Both the position numbers and the translations under genes were made by a program. Positions 36,264 through 45,328 of a DNA stretch of 64,000 nt are shown here, piece after piece. Origin of the DNA: Sphaerotilus microaerophilus. Its GTDB lineage: Bacteria; Pseudomonadota; Gammaproteobacteria; Burkholderiales; Burkholderiaceae_C. Where the stretch lies: positions 2,914,001 through 2,978,000 of the forward strand of contig NZ_AP025730.1 in NCBI RefSeq assembly GCF_023734135.1. The letters run 5' to 3'. How positions within the stretch are numbered: the first letter of the stretch is position 1; the number at the start of each line of letters is the position of its first letter. The notes under the pieces are model-generated. The model ran no database searches. It was not told the DNA's origin and was given only the letters and a program-made list of their open reading frames with translations.

Positions 36264-37142
36264 ATGAACATCGTCGTCAACGAAGAACTCAAGGCCTTCA
36301 TCGATCCCCTGACCGCCGAAGAGCGCGAGGCGCTGGAACGCAGCCTCCTCGCCGAGGGCTGCCGCGACGCGCTGGTGCTCTGGGGCGACGTGCTGGTCGA
36401 CGGGCACAACCGCCACGAGATCTGTACGCGCCACGGCCTGCCGTTTCGCACCGTGCAGAACCCGGCCTTCCACTCGCTGGAAGACGTGCAGCTGTGGATG
36501 ATCGACCAGCACCTGGGGCGGCGCAGCGTGTCCGACTACCAGCGTGGCGTGCTGGCACTGCGCAAGCGCGAGATCGTCGCAGCCCGCAAGGCGCGGGTGC
36601 TGGCCGGCTCTGCCCAGGCTGCCGAGGAGGCCGCTGCAACGGCTGCTGCCGAGCCACCGCCCTGGGAGGGTGACGCGGAGGGCGTGCCCGGGGTGCCGCC
36701 GGCTGCTGCTTCTGTCGCCGGGACCGGCTCGGCCGAAGTGGCCCTGCAGCCGCCCGACCCGCTGAACACCCGCGAGGCGCTGGCCCGAGCCGCCCGGCTG
36801 AGCAACAGCCAGGTGGTGATGATCGAGAAGATCCAGAAGCAGGCCGCGCCCGAGGTGGTGGCCGCGGTGCGCAGCGGCACGTTGTCGATCAGCGCCGCGG
36901 CCGCCGTGGCCAGCCTGCCGGCCGAGGAGCAGGTGGCCGCCGCCGCCGGCGGGCAGGAGGAACTCAAGCAGGCGGCCAAGCGGGTGCGGGAATCGCGCCG
37001 CCGGCCGCGCGAAGAGGCACCGGCCCCGGAGCCGGTGGACGCCGACCTGTTGGCCGCGCTGCGCGAGCGCATCGCCGAGCTGACCGCCGAGAACGAGGCG
37101 CTGCGCGAGGAGGTCGCCCGCCTGAAGGGCTCGGCAACCTGA
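36264..37142 (+). CDS. ParB-like nuclease-fold protein with coiled-coil C-terminus
   Basis: Protein of 292 residues. The start at 36264 gives [16 protein letters not shown]; an earlier in-frame start adds a Pro-rich stretch without homology. Residues about 1-75 resemble a ParB N-terminal domain ([32 protein letters not shown]). A linker rich in Ala, Glu and Pro follows, then a helical region ([36 protein letters not shown]) and a basic-acidic coiled coil to the end. Such proteins are often labelled plasmid partition-related, but no ParA or origin is nearby. It may be a mobile-element remnant or a chromosomal regulator; function unknown. Confidence 0.75.
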   Translation: MNIVVNEELKAFIDPLTAEEREALERSLLAEGCRDALVLWGDVLVDGHNRHEICTRHGLPFRTVQNPAFHSLEDVQLWMIDQHLGRRSVSDYQRGVLALRKREIVAARKARVLAGSAQAAEEAAATAAAEPPPWEGDAEGVPGVPPAAASVAGTGSAEVALQPPDPLNTREALARAARLSNSQVVMIEKIQKQAAPEVVAAVRSGTLSISAAAAVASLPAEEQVAAAAGGQEELKQAAKRVRESRRRPREEAPAPEPVDADLLAALRERIAELTAENEALREEVARLKGSAT

Positions 37143-37249
37143 GGTCGCACGCCGACCTGCCGGTGCAAATCGCCCCTGGTCAACCGGGTGGCGCCTTCTG
37201 CGGCACCATCGCGGCTCCTGAACGGAGTTCATCGCGGAGTGCCGACATC

Positions 37250-38227
37250 ATGACCACTGAACGAACCGAAACCGCCCTGCTGGCCGGCGGCTGCTTCTGG
37301 GGCATGCAGGACCTGGTGCGCCGCCTGCCCGGCGTGCTGGGTACCCGCGTGGGTTACAGCGGCGGCGACGTGCCGAACGCCACCTATCGGAACCACGGCA
37401 GCCATGCCGAGGCGCTGGAGGTGGTGTTCGACCCGGCGCAGCTGAGCTACCGGGACCTGCTGGCCTTCTTCTTCCAGATCCACGACCCGACCACCCCGAA
37501 CCGCCAGGGCAACGACCGGGGCACGTCGTACCGCTCGGCCATCTATTTCACCTCGCCCGAGCAGGCGCAGGTGGCGCGCGACACCATCGCCGATGTGGAG
37601 GCCAGCGGCCTGTGGCCCGGTCGGGTGGTCACGGAAGTGGCGCCGGCCGGCCCGTTCTGGGAGGCCGAACCGGAGCACCAGGACTACCTGCAGCGCTACC
37701 CCGACGGCTACACCTGCCACTACCCGCGCCCGCACTGGCGCCTGCCGAGGCGGGACGACCGTGCCGCCGCCGCGCCGGTGGCCGAGCTGTTGACCTGGTC
37801 CGGCGTGCTGGACCTGGTGCGCCACGGCCAGCCGGCACCGCCGCAGCGGGTGGAGCGCAGCGAGGCCGAGTGGCGCGAGCGGCTCACGCCCGCGCAGTTC
37901 CAGATCACCCGGCTGAAGGCCACCGAGCGGCCCGGCAGCTCTGAGATGTGCCGCCTCTTCGAGCCCGGGCGCTACCGCTGCGTGTGCTGCGGCACCGAGC
38001 TGTTCGACGCCACCACCAAGTACGACAGCCACAGCGGCTGGCCCAGCTTCACCCAGGCCATCGCCCCGGGCCGGGTCGCCTACGTGGGCGACGAGAGCCA
38101 CGGCATGTGGCGCATCGAAACCACCTGCGCCGTCTGCGATGCGCACCTGGGCCACGTCTTCCCGGATGGCCCGCCGCCCAGCGGGCTGCGCTACTGCATC
38201 AACGCACTGGCGCTGGAAAAAGTCTGA
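37250..38227 (+). CDS. msrAB: Bifunctional methionine sulfoxide reductase MsrA-MsrB
   Basis: Fusion protein of 325 residues repairing both S- and R-methionine sulfoxide. The MsrA domain (1-165) has the catalytic C15 in AGGCFWGMQ, the [23 protein letters not shown] motif and [13 protein letters not shown]. The MsrB domain (about 185-325) has zinc motifs CVCC and CAVC, HSGWPSF, and the catalytic C316 in RYCINALAL. The resolving cysteine found in some MsrB proteins before GWPSF is a serine. No signal peptide, so it is cytoplasmic. It is monocistronic, with a terminator behind. Confidence 0.94.
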   Translation: MTTERTETALLAGGCFWGMQDLVRRLPGVLGTRVGYSGGDVPNATYRNHGSHAEALEVVFDPAQLSYRDLLAFFFQIHDPTTPNRQGNDRGTSYRSAIYFTSPEQAQVARDTIADVEASGLWPGRVVTEVAPAGPFWEAEPEHQDYLQRYPDGYTCHYPRPHWRLPRRDDRAAAAPVAELLTWSGVLDLVRHGQPAPPQRVERSEAEWRERLTPAQFQITRLKATERPGSSEMCRLFEPGRYRCVCCGTELFDATTKYDSHSGWPSFTQAIAPGRVAYVGDESHGMWRIETTCAVCDAHLGHVFPDGPPPSGLRYCINALALEKV

Positions 38228-38258
38228 GCTGACCGCAGCCGGCCGGCCCGGAAAGCAC

Positions 38259-38280
38259 AAAGGCGCCCGCGGGCGCCTTT
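38259..38280. terminator. Bidirectional terminator between msrAB and the lactate permease gene
   Basis: A perfect 22-bp palindrome, AAAGGCGCCCG followed by CGGGCGCCTTT, between convergent genes. It is nearly the same as the terminator at 16920-16941. Confidence 0.8.
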
Positions 38281-38336
38281 CTCGTCTGTGAAGCAAGGTG
38301 CAAAGGGGCGAGGCACCAGGCCCGCCCCCGCCAGGT

Positions 38337-40034
38337 TCACTGCGGGATCATGCCGGTCAGCCAGTAGGCCTGCAGGTAGGTGATGACGCCGACGATGGTC
38401 GCGAAGAACAGGCTGTGCTTGAGCGTGAAGCGGAACAGGTCCGACTCCTTGCCCACCAGGCCCACGGCCGCGCAGGCCACCGCAATGGACTGCGGCGAGA
38501 TCATCTTGCCCGTCACGCCGCCAGTGGTGTTGGCCGCCACCAGCAGGGTGTCGCTCACGCCGATCTGGTGGGCGGTGGTGGCCTGCAGCGAGCCGAACAG
38601 CGCATTGGCCGAGGTGTCGGAGCCGGTCAGGAACACGCCCAGCCAGCCCAGGAAGGGCGAGAAGAACGGGAAGGCCGCGCCCGTGCCGGCCAGCACCAGC
38701 GCCAAGGTGGACGACAGGCCGGAGTAGTTGGCCACGAAGGCGAAGGCCAGCACCATGCCGATCGAGAAGATCGGGCGGCGCAGCTCGGCCAGCACCTCGC
38801 CGAAGGCGCGCAGGCCGTCCATCGGCTTCACGCGCAGCACCACCATCGAGACGATGGCCGACAGCAGGATCGCGGTGCCGGTGGCCGACAGCAGGTCGAG
38901 CTTGTAGATCGCCTCGTAGGCCTTGTTGGAGGCCACGATCGGCGCGGTCTTGATGACCAGGTTGTGCAGGTGCGGGATCTCGAACTTGAACACCAGGCCG
39001 GCCAGGGCGCCGCCCTTGTCGAACAGGCTCTTGAAGGGCTTCAGGCTCCAGACAGTGACCATGACGGTCAGGATCAGGAAGGGCGACCAGGCCTTGATGA
39101 CCTGCCCGGCGCTGTAGCCCAGCGGCTCGCGGCGCGACGGCGCCTCGCTGAGCATCGGGGCACCGGCCACGGCCGAGGCGCCCACGCCGCCAGCGGGCAG
39201 GAAGCGGAAGGTCTCCTTGGGGTGCCAGACCTTCAGGAACAGCGTCAGGCAGACCAGGCTGACCAGCGCGGAGGTGATGTCCGGCAGCTCGGGGCCGAGG
39301 TAGCTGGCGGTGAAGTACTGGCTGACCGCGAAGCTGCCACCGGCCACCAGCACGGCGGGCCAGGTGTCCTTCACGCCCTTGAGGCCGTTCATCATGAACA
39401 CCAGCCAGAAGGGCACGAACAGCGACAGCAGTGGCAGTTGGTGGCCGGCCATCTTGCCGATCAGGAAGGGGTCGATGCCCGTCACCTTGCCGGCCACCAG
39501 GATGGGGATGCCCATGGCGCCGAAGGCCACCGGGGCGGTGTTGGCGATCAGGCACAGGCCGGCGGCGTACAGCGGGTTGAAGCCCAGGCCCACCAGCAGC
39601 GCGGCGGTGATGGCCACCGGGGCACCGAAGCCGGCCGCACCTTCCAGGAAGGCGCCGAAGGCGAAGCCCACCAGCAGCATCTGCAGGCGCTGGTCGTCGG
39701 TGACCGACAGGATCGAGGCGCGGATGACCTCGAACTGGCCGGTCTTGACGGTCAGCTTGTAGAGGAACACCGAGCACACGATGATCCACGCGATGGGCCA
39801 CAGGCCGTAGACGAAGCCGTAGCCGGCCGAGGCCAGCGCCATGTCCACCGGCATGCCGTAGAACAGCACCGCGATCAGCAGCGACAGCCCGACGGTGATC
39901 GAGCCGGCCACGTGGCCGCGCATGCGGCGCACCGCGAGCGCGAAGAAGAAGAACACCACCGGGATCACGGCCACCAGCGCGGAAATCGCGAGGTTGCCGG
40001 CCGGGTCGTAGTTTTGCAGCCAGGTTTCAGGCAT
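38337..40034 (-). CDS. lctP: L-lactate permease, LctP family
   Basis: Inner-membrane lactate-proton symporter of 565 residues with about twelve to thirteen transmembrane helices. The N-terminus [23 protein letters not shown] and the motif [26 protein letters not shown] are diagnostic of LctP/LldP/GlcA. Central conserved segments include [35 protein letters not shown] and [24 protein letters not shown]. It lies downstream of the D-lactate dehydrogenase gene on the same strand, 125 bp apart. Confidence 0.95.
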   Translation of the reverse strand: MPETWLQNYDPAGNLAISALVAVIPVVFFFFALAVRRMRGHVAGSITVGLSLLIAVLFYGMPVDMALASAGYGFVYGLWPIAWIIVCSVFLYKLTVKTGQFEVIRASILSVTDDQRLQMLLVGFAFGAFLEGAAGFGAPVAITAALLVGLGFNPLYAAGLCLIANTAPVAFGAMGIPILVAGKVTGIDPFLIGKMAGHQLPLLSLFVPFWLVFMMNGLKGVKDTWPAVLVAGGSFAVSQYFTASYLGPELPDITSALVSLVCLTLFLKVWHPKETFRFLPAGGVGASAVAGAPMLSEAPSRREPLGYSAGQVIKAWSPFLILTVMVTVWSLKPFKSLFDKGGALAGLVFKFEIPHLHNLVIKTAPIVASNKAYEAIYKLDLLSATGTAILLSAIVSMVVLRVKPMDGLRAFGEVLAELRRPIFSIGMVLAFAFVANYSGLSSTLALVLAGTGAAFPFFSPFLGWLGVFLTGSDTSANALFGSLQATTAHQIGVSDTLLVAANTTGGVTGKMISPQSIAVACAAVGLVGKESDLFRFTLKHSLFFATIVGVITYLQAYWLTGMIPQ

Positions 40035-40159
40035 GGGGACTCCAACGCCACCCGGCCGCTGCCGGGTGGAGGGACAAGTTCAGGAAGAACGGGAAGGGCG
40101 GGGAGGGGAGAAAAACGGAGAACAGGAAAGCGGGACCGGGATCGGGGTCAGGATCAGGT
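40035..40159. other. Purine-rich spacer between the D-lactate dehydrogenase and lactate permease genes
   Basis: On the plus strand, 40080-40160 is strongly purine-rich, with short repeated GGGA and GGATCA-like units. No gene is seen. It may reduce read-through or hold an internal start for the permease gene. Confidence 0.35.
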
Positions 40160-42988
40160 TCAGGCCGGGCTGGCGCAGTCGTCGAGCAGCGCCTCCAGGC
40201 TGCGGTAGGGGATACCGCTGTGGCTGGCCAGGCCGATCTGGCAGGTGCGGCTGGCCGAGACGCCGCAGCCGCAGCCCTCGGGCAGCAGCGGCTTCAGGCG
40301 CTTGAGGCTGTTGGCATTCAGCTCGGGGCGGTTGAAGCCCATGTCGCCGGCAAAGCCGCAGCAGGCGATGTCGGGCACCGTCACCTCGCCCGCGCACTGC
40401 TTCGCCAGGGCCACCAGCTTGGCGCCGGCGCCCAGCTTGCTGGTGCTGCAGGGAACGTGCACGGCGAGCTGGTCGACCTGCGGGGTCAGCTTCAGCCGCG
40501 GCACCACCTGGTCGTTCAGGAAGCTGACGGCGTCGTGCAGCTTCAGGCGGGCGTCGAGCTGGCCGGCGCGCTGCGCCTCGATCAGCCGCAGCGCGCAGGG
40601 CGCGTTGTCCAGGTAGACCGGCCCGCGGCCGCTGTCGCTGGCCTGCAGCAGCGCGGCTTCGGTGCGGCGCAGGGCGGCCAGCGCGGCATCGCTCGCGCCC
40701 TTGCTCTCGAAGGGCTGGCCGCAGCACAGCGTGGCGATGTGCGCCGGCAGCTTCGGCGCCCAGCCGGCCTTGCGCAGCAGGCGGAAGGCCGCGTCGGCCA
40801 GGGTGTCGCCGCCGCCCGGGTTCTCGGCGAAGGCGCGGTTCACGCAGCTGGCGAAGTAGACCAGCGGCTCGCCCGCGCTGGCGGGGACATCCGCGGGCAG
40901 GGCACCGGCCGGGCCGGGCGTGGCTACCGGGGCCACCGGCACGACCGGAATGACCCGGTGCACCGCCTCGTTCAGGCTGTGTACCCGGTCGGCGCCCAGC
41001 ACGCCACGGGCCAGCTTGAGCACGCCCAGCCCGGCGCGGGCGGTGCCGACCACGGCGCCGAGGTGGCGCTCCAGCGTCTCGGCCAGGGCAGGGCGTTCAG
41101 TCGGGCCGCGCAGCTTCTTGACCAGCGTGCCGGTGTTGATGCCCACCGGGCAGCGCGTGGCGCACATGCCGGTGGTGGCGCAGGTGTCCAGGCCAAGCCA
41201 GCCGTATTGCTGCTCCAGCTCGGCCAGCAGCGCAGCGTCGCTGCCGTCGCGCCGCAGCTGCTGGATGCGCCGCCACAGCACGATGCGCTGGCGCGGCGTC
41301 AGCGACAGGCCGTTGGACGGGCACACCGGCTCGCAGAAGCCGCATTCAATGCACTTGTCGACGATATCGTCCGCCGCGGGCAGGCGCTTCAGGTCCTTCA
41401 GGTGGATCTGCTCGTCGCGGCTGATGATCACGTCCGGGTTCAGCAGCCCGGCGGGGTCGAACAGCTGCTTGAGGTCGACCATCACCTCGTAGGCCTCGTC
41501 GCCCCACTCCAGCCGCACGAAGGGCGCGACGTTGCGGCCGGTGCCGTGCTCGGCCTTGAGCGAGCCGCCGAACTCCACCGCCACCAGCTGGCCCACGTCG
41601 TCCATGAAGCGGCTGTAGCGCTGCACCTCGGCGTCGCTGTCGAAGCCGGGCGCGAAGACGAAGTGCAGATTGCCGTCCAGCGCATGGCCGAAGATCAGCG
41701 CCTCGTCATAGCCATGCTGGCCCAGCAGCGCGCGCAGGCGCAGCACGCCTTCGGCCAGGCGCTCGACCGGGAAGGCCACGTCCTCGATCACGCAGGTCGT
41801 GCCCACCGGCCGGGTGGCGCCCACGGCCGGGAACAGGCCCTTGCGCACCGCCCAGTAGGTCTCGCACACCGCCGCGTCGGTCGAGAAACCGCTGTGCGCT
41901 GCCGGCGTGTGGCCGGCCAGCACGGTGTTGATCTGCGCACAGTGCGTGGCCAGCTCGTCGGCGCTGGCGCCGCGGGTCTCGATCAGCAGGGCGGCGGCGC
42001 GCGGGGTGGCGGCGGTGGTGACGCCGTAGAGGAAGTCCGGCAGCCCGGCCTTGCCCTGCACCGCCAGGATGCTGGGCTGGTCCACCAGCTCCACCGCGTC
42101 CACCGCGCCCTGGGCCTTGAGCGCGCTCACGGCCTGGCAGGCCGCTTCCAGCTCATCGAACAGCACCAGGGCCGAGGCCTTGTGCGGGTGGTCCGGTACG
42201 GTGTGATAGGTGATGCCGGCGATGAAGCCCAGCGTGCCTTCGGAGCCGATCATCAGGTGGGCCAGCATGTCCACTGGGTCGATGAAGTCGATCAGCGCAT
42301 TGATGCCGTAGCCGGTGGTGTTCTTCAGCCGGTACTTGCGGCGCACCTTGGCTTCCAGCGCTGGGTTGGCGCGGATGCGCTCGGCCAGGGTCTCCAACCC
42401 GCGCAGCAGGTCGGCGTGGCTGAGGCGGAAGGCCGCGACGCTGGCCGCGTCCGCCGTGTCCAGCAGCGTGCCGTCGCCCAGCATCACCCGCAGCGCGGCG
42501 AGGGTGTGGTAGCCGTTCTGCGCCGTGCCGCAGCACATGCCCGAGCTGTTGTTGGCCGCCATGCCGCCGATGCGCGCGGTGGCGATGGAGGCCGGGTCCG
42601 GGCCGATCTTGCGGCCGAAGCGGCGCAGCGCGTCGTTGGCATGCTGGCCGATCACGCCCGGCTGCAGGCGGATGCGGGCGCCGCCGTCGAGCACCTCGAT
42701 GCCCGTCCAGCCTTCCTGGATCAGCACCAGCACCGAGTCCGTCACCGCTTGGCCGGACAGGCTGGTGCCCGCCGCGCGCAGCGTCACCGCCACACGGAAG
42801 GAGTGCGCCAGGCGCAGCACCTGGGCCACCTCGGCCTCGTTCAGCGCGCGCACCACGATCTGCGGCAGCAGGCGATAGAAGCTCGCGTCGGTGCCCCAGG
42901 CCAGCGTGCGGGCCGGGTCGGTGATGAGTCGCTCGGCGCTCACGTGCGGGCGCAGGGCTTCCAGAAAGGCGGCGTGTTGCGGTGACAT
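40160..42988 (-). CDS. dld: FAD- and iron-sulfur-containing D-lactate dehydrogenase (quinone-linked type)
   Basis: Membrane-associated respiratory enzyme of 942 residues, oxidising D-lactate to pyruvate. The FAD-binding domain has LRAAGTSLSGQAVTD and IATARIGGMAANNSSGMCCGT. The FAD-oxidase C-terminal domain follows (IEDVAFPVERLAEG, FGHALDGNLHFVF, EHGTGRNVAPF). Two 4Fe-4S motifs are CIECGFCEPVCPSNG and CATTGMCATRCPVG, and CCG-type cysteine motifs come near the end (ATLCCGQPFESKG, IACCGFAGDMGFNRPE). This three-part build is that of the long bacterial D-lactate dehydrogenases. Its promoter faces lldR across palindromic operators. Confidence 0.93.
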   Translation of the reverse strand: MSPQHAAFLEALRPHVSAERLITDPARTLAWGTDASFYRLLPQIVVRALNEAEVAQVLRLAHSFRVAVTLRAAGTSLSGQAVTDSVLVLIQEGWTGIEVLDGGARIRLQPGVIGQHANDALRRFGRKIGPDPASIATARIGGMAANNSSGMCCGTAQNGYHTLAALRVMLGDGTLLDTADAASVAAFRLSHADLLRGLETLAERIRANPALEAKVRRKYRLKNTTGYGINALIDFIDPVDMLAHLMIGSEGTLGFIAGITYHTVPDHPHKASALVLFDELEAACQAVSALKAQGAVDAVELVDQPSILAVQGKAGLPDFLYGVTTAATPRAAALLIETRGASADELATHCAQINTVLAGHTPAAHSGFSTDAAVCETYWAVRKGLFPAVGATRPVGTTCVIEDVAFPVERLAEGVLRLRALLGQHGYDEALIFGHALDGNLHFVFAPGFDSDAEVQRYSRFMDDVGQLVAVEFGGSLKAEHGTGRNVAPFVRLEWGDEAYEVMVDLKQLFDPAGLLNPDVIISRDEQIHLKDLKRLPAADDIVDKCIECGFCEPVCPSNGLSLTPRQRIVLWRRIQQLRRDGSDAALLAELEQQYGWLGLDTCATTGMCATRCPVGINTGTLVKKLRGPTERPALAETLERHLGAVVGTARAGLGVLKLARGVLGADRVHSLNEAVHRVIPVVPVAPVATPGPAGALPADVPASAGEPLVYFASCVNRAFAENPGGGDTLADAAFRLLRKAGWAPKLPAHIATLCCGQPFESKGASDAALAALRRTEAALLQASDSGRGPVYLDNAPCALRLIEAQRAGQLDARLKLHDAVSFLNDQVVPRLKLTPQVDQLAVHVPCSTSKLGAGAKLVALAKQCAGEVTVPDIACCGFAGDMGFNRPELNANSLKRLKPLLPEGCGCGVSASRTCQIGLASHSGIPYRSLEALLDDCASPA

Positions 42989-43059
42989 CGGGCGATCGCG
43001 CGGCAGGCCGATCGCGTCCCGCTGCGGCGTGTTCCGGCAGGTCGATCGACGTTTGGTTA

Positions 43060-43237
43060 ATTGGTCAGTCCACTAGAGTGGCGCTGTGGGTCGCATTAAA
43101 CGGTTGCCGAGAGCAATCGTCAATCCATAACGCCTAGGGTTTACACCTAAAATCCTGCAAATTGGTCATTGGTAAGACCAATATTACTTACAGTCTCAGC
43201 GGTACTACGTAGGTTTGATATCATTGGTATGACCAAT
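43060..43237. promoter_or_regulatory. LldR operator region: two perfect palindromes and a degenerate one
   Basis: ATTGGT-AAG-ACCAAT at 43168-43182 and ATTGGT-ATG-ACCAAT at 43223-43237 are perfect palindromes of the TGGT-N3-ACCA type bound by FadR/LldR-class GntR regulators. A half-conserved site, ATTGGT-CAG-TCCACT, is at 43060-43074, near the D-lactate dehydrogenase start. The second site ends 11 bp before the lldR ATG, implying autoregulation; sites about 55 bp (centre to centre) apart allow looping. Confidence 0.85.
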
Positions 43238-43248
43238 CAGAACATCGC

Positions 43249-44019
43249 ATGCCCGCACCGCTGCCCGCCCTCCAGCCGCTGAACACCCGCAAGCTGTCCG
43301 ACCAGATCGTGGCGCAGCTCGAAACGCTGCTGCTCGAAGGCAGCTTCCGCCCCGGCGACCGCCTGCCGCCCGAGCGCCAGCTGGCCGAGCAGCTGGGGGT
43401 GTCACGCCCCTCGCTGCGCGAGGCGATTCAGAAGCTCGCCGCCCGCGGCCTGCTGCTGTCGCGCCAGGGCGGGGGCACCTACGTCACCGAGCGGCTGGAC
43501 GCCGGCTTCACCCAGCCCTGGCAGGACATGCTGGTGCGCCACCCGGAGCTGCAGGGCGATGTGCTGGAGTTCCGCCGCATGCTCGAAGGCACGGTGGCCC
43601 GGCTGGCGGCCGAGCGCGCCACCGAGGGCGACCGGGAGCGCATCGGCCGCCTGTATACACAGATGCAGCAGGCCCACGCCGGCAACGAGCGCGATCGCAC
43701 CTCCGAGATCGACGCCAGCTTCCACCAGGCGCTGGCCGACGCGGCGCACAACGCACTGTTCACTCACCTGACCGGCAGCCTGATGAACATGCTCAAGGGG
43801 CATGTGCACGAGAACATCGCCAACCTCTTCGCCGCCGGCGACGTGAGTGCGCAGCTGCTGGAGCAGCATGGCCGCGTCTGGGCGGCGGTGCAGGCCGGGG
43901 ATGGCGCCGCGGCCCAGGCGGCGGCCGAGGCGCACATCGACTTCATTGCCAGCACCCTGGGCACGATGCGCGAGGTGGCCGCCCGGCGCGAGCGCACGCA
44001 GCGCCGCGGCGCGATCTGA
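43249..44019 (+). CDS. lldR: Lactate-responsive GntR family regulator LldR
   Basis: Transcription factor of 256 residues. A winged helix-turn-helix of GntR type (residues about 10-80: LSDQIVAQLETLLLEGSFRPGDRLPPERQLAEQLGVSRPSLREAIQKLAARGLL) precedes an FCD ligand-binding domain (EFRRMLEGTVARLAAERAT, DASFHQALADAAHNALF). It diverges from the D-lactate dehydrogenase and permease genes, with cognate palindromes between. No good Shine-Dalgarno is seen before the ATG, so translation may be weak or leaderless. Confidence 0.93.
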   Translation: MPAPLPALQPLNTRKLSDQIVAQLETLLLEGSFRPGDRLPPERQLAEQLGVSRPSLREAIQKLAARGLLLSRQGGGTYVTERLDAGFTQPWQDMLVRHPELQGDVLEFRRMLEGTVARLAAERATEGDRERIGRLYTQMQQAHAGNERDRTSEIDASFHQALADAAHNALFTHLTGSLMNMLKGHVHENIANLFAAGDVSAQLLEQHGRVWAAVQAGDGAAAQAAAEAHIDFIASTLGTMREVAARRERTQRRGAI

Positions 44020-44029
44020 GCCGAAGGCT

Positions 44030-45268
44030 TCAGTGCCCCGCCGGCCGGGTCGGGGCGGCGGGCGGCATGAGCATCATCGGCACGCTGGCGCAGGCGGCCA
44101 GCCCCAGCATCAGCCAGCCCAGGTTGACCACGCCGTGGTGCGGCATCAGCCCGACCAGGTAGCCCCCCAGCGCACCCATGAGCTGCTGGGAGACGCCCGC
44201 CACCGCGGCGGCTGAGCCGGCCAGGGCCGGCAGCAGGCCCACGGTGCCGGCCAGGGCGGGCGGCACCAGCAACCCGTGCCCCACGCCGAGCAGCATCAGC
44301 GGCAGCGACAACGCCAGCGCGCTGTGCCAGCCGGCCAGGCCGAGGCCCAGCATCAGCGCGATGCCGGCCAGCGTGAGCGCCTGCCCGGCGCGCAGCATGC
44401 GGCGCTCGCCCAGGCGGTGCACGATGCGCGAGGTGAGGAAGCTGCCGGCGATGTAGGACATCGGCACGCACATGATGTACAGCCCGATGCCCTCAGGCCC
44501 GACACCCAGGCTGCGCAGCACCACCGGCGCACCGCCCAGGAAGGCGTAGAAGGTGGCCGTGGTCATCGCCAGGATCGCGACGTAGGCCACGAAGCGCGGC
44601 TCACGCGCCAGCTGCAGGTAGGCCTGGCCCATCGCGCGCAGCCAGTGGTCCCCGCCACCGGGCGTCACCGGCACGGCCGGCCGGTGTGCCTGCCTGGGCA
44701 GCATGCGCCAGGACAGCCCCCACAGCAGCGCAGCCAGCAGCGCGATCAGCCAGAAGTTGGCCTGCCAGCCCCAGCGTACATGCAGCTGCCCGCCGATCAG
44801 CGTGGCCAGCGGCGGGCACAGGCCCAGCGTCATGCCGATGTAGGCCATCACGCGGGTGCGCTCGGGGCCGGTGAACAGGTCCTGCACCATCGCACGGCCC
44901 ACCACCATGCCCGCGGCGGCGCCGGCGCCCTGGAGGGCACGGGCCGCGACCAGCACCGCCAGGCCGGGCGCCAGGGCGGCGGCCAGCGCACCGGCCAGGC
45001 TCAGCGCGAGGCCGAACAGCAGGATGCGGCGGCGCCCGAGCCGGTCCGACAGCGGGCCGTAGAACAGCTGCAGCCCGCCATAGGTGAGCACGTAGGCGCT
45101 GAAGGTGAGCTGCACTGCCGGCTGGCCGACGCCGAAGATCGCACCCCACTCCTGCATCGAGGGCAGGCAGATGGTCATCGCCAGCAGGCCGAAGGCGAGC
45201 TGCGCGAGCAGGTTGGCCAGCAGAGCGCCGCGCCGCGGATCGGTGGGTGCAGGAAGGGTGTCAGGCAT
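44030..45268 (-). CDS. Bcr/CflA family multidrug MFS efflux transporter
   Basis: Inner-membrane exporter of 412 residues with twelve predicted helices. Family features are the N-terminal LPSMQEWGAIFGVGQPAVQLTFSAYVLTYGGLQLFYGPLSDRLGRRRILLFGL and ALQGAGAAAGMVVGRAMVQDLF, typical of the drug:proton antiporter DHA1 Bcr/CflA group. It is convergent with lldR, ending 10 bp from it. Substrates are not predictable. Confidence 0.88.
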   Translation of the reverse strand: MPDTLPAPTDPRRGALLANLLAQLAFGLLAMTICLPSMQEWGAIFGVGQPAVQLTFSAYVLTYGGLQLFYGPLSDRLGRRRILLFGLALSLAGALAAALAPGLAVLVAARALQGAGAAAGMVVGRAMVQDLFTGPERTRVMAYIGMTLGLCPPLATLIGGQLHVRWGWQANFWLIALLAALLWGLSWRMLPRQAHRPAVPVTPGGGDHWLRAMGQAYLQLAREPRFVAYVAILAMTTATFYAFLGGAPVVLRSLGVGPEGIGLYIMCVPMSYIAGSFLTSRIVHRLGERRMLRAGQALTLAGIALMLGLGLAGWHSALALSLPLMLLGVGHGLLVPPALAGTVGLLPALAGSAAAVAGVSQQLMGALGGYLVGLMPHHGVVNLGWLMLGLAACASVPMMLMPPAAPTRPAGH

Positions 45269-45328
45269 GCGCCGAGGGTAGTCGACCCCGGCGCAGCCCG
45301 CCCGCAGCGCCGGGCGCAGGCCGCACGA

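Noticed and set aside
40220..42985. 921-codon open frame opposite the D-lactate dehydrogenase gene
   Set aside because: Antisense shadow; no domain or signal features.
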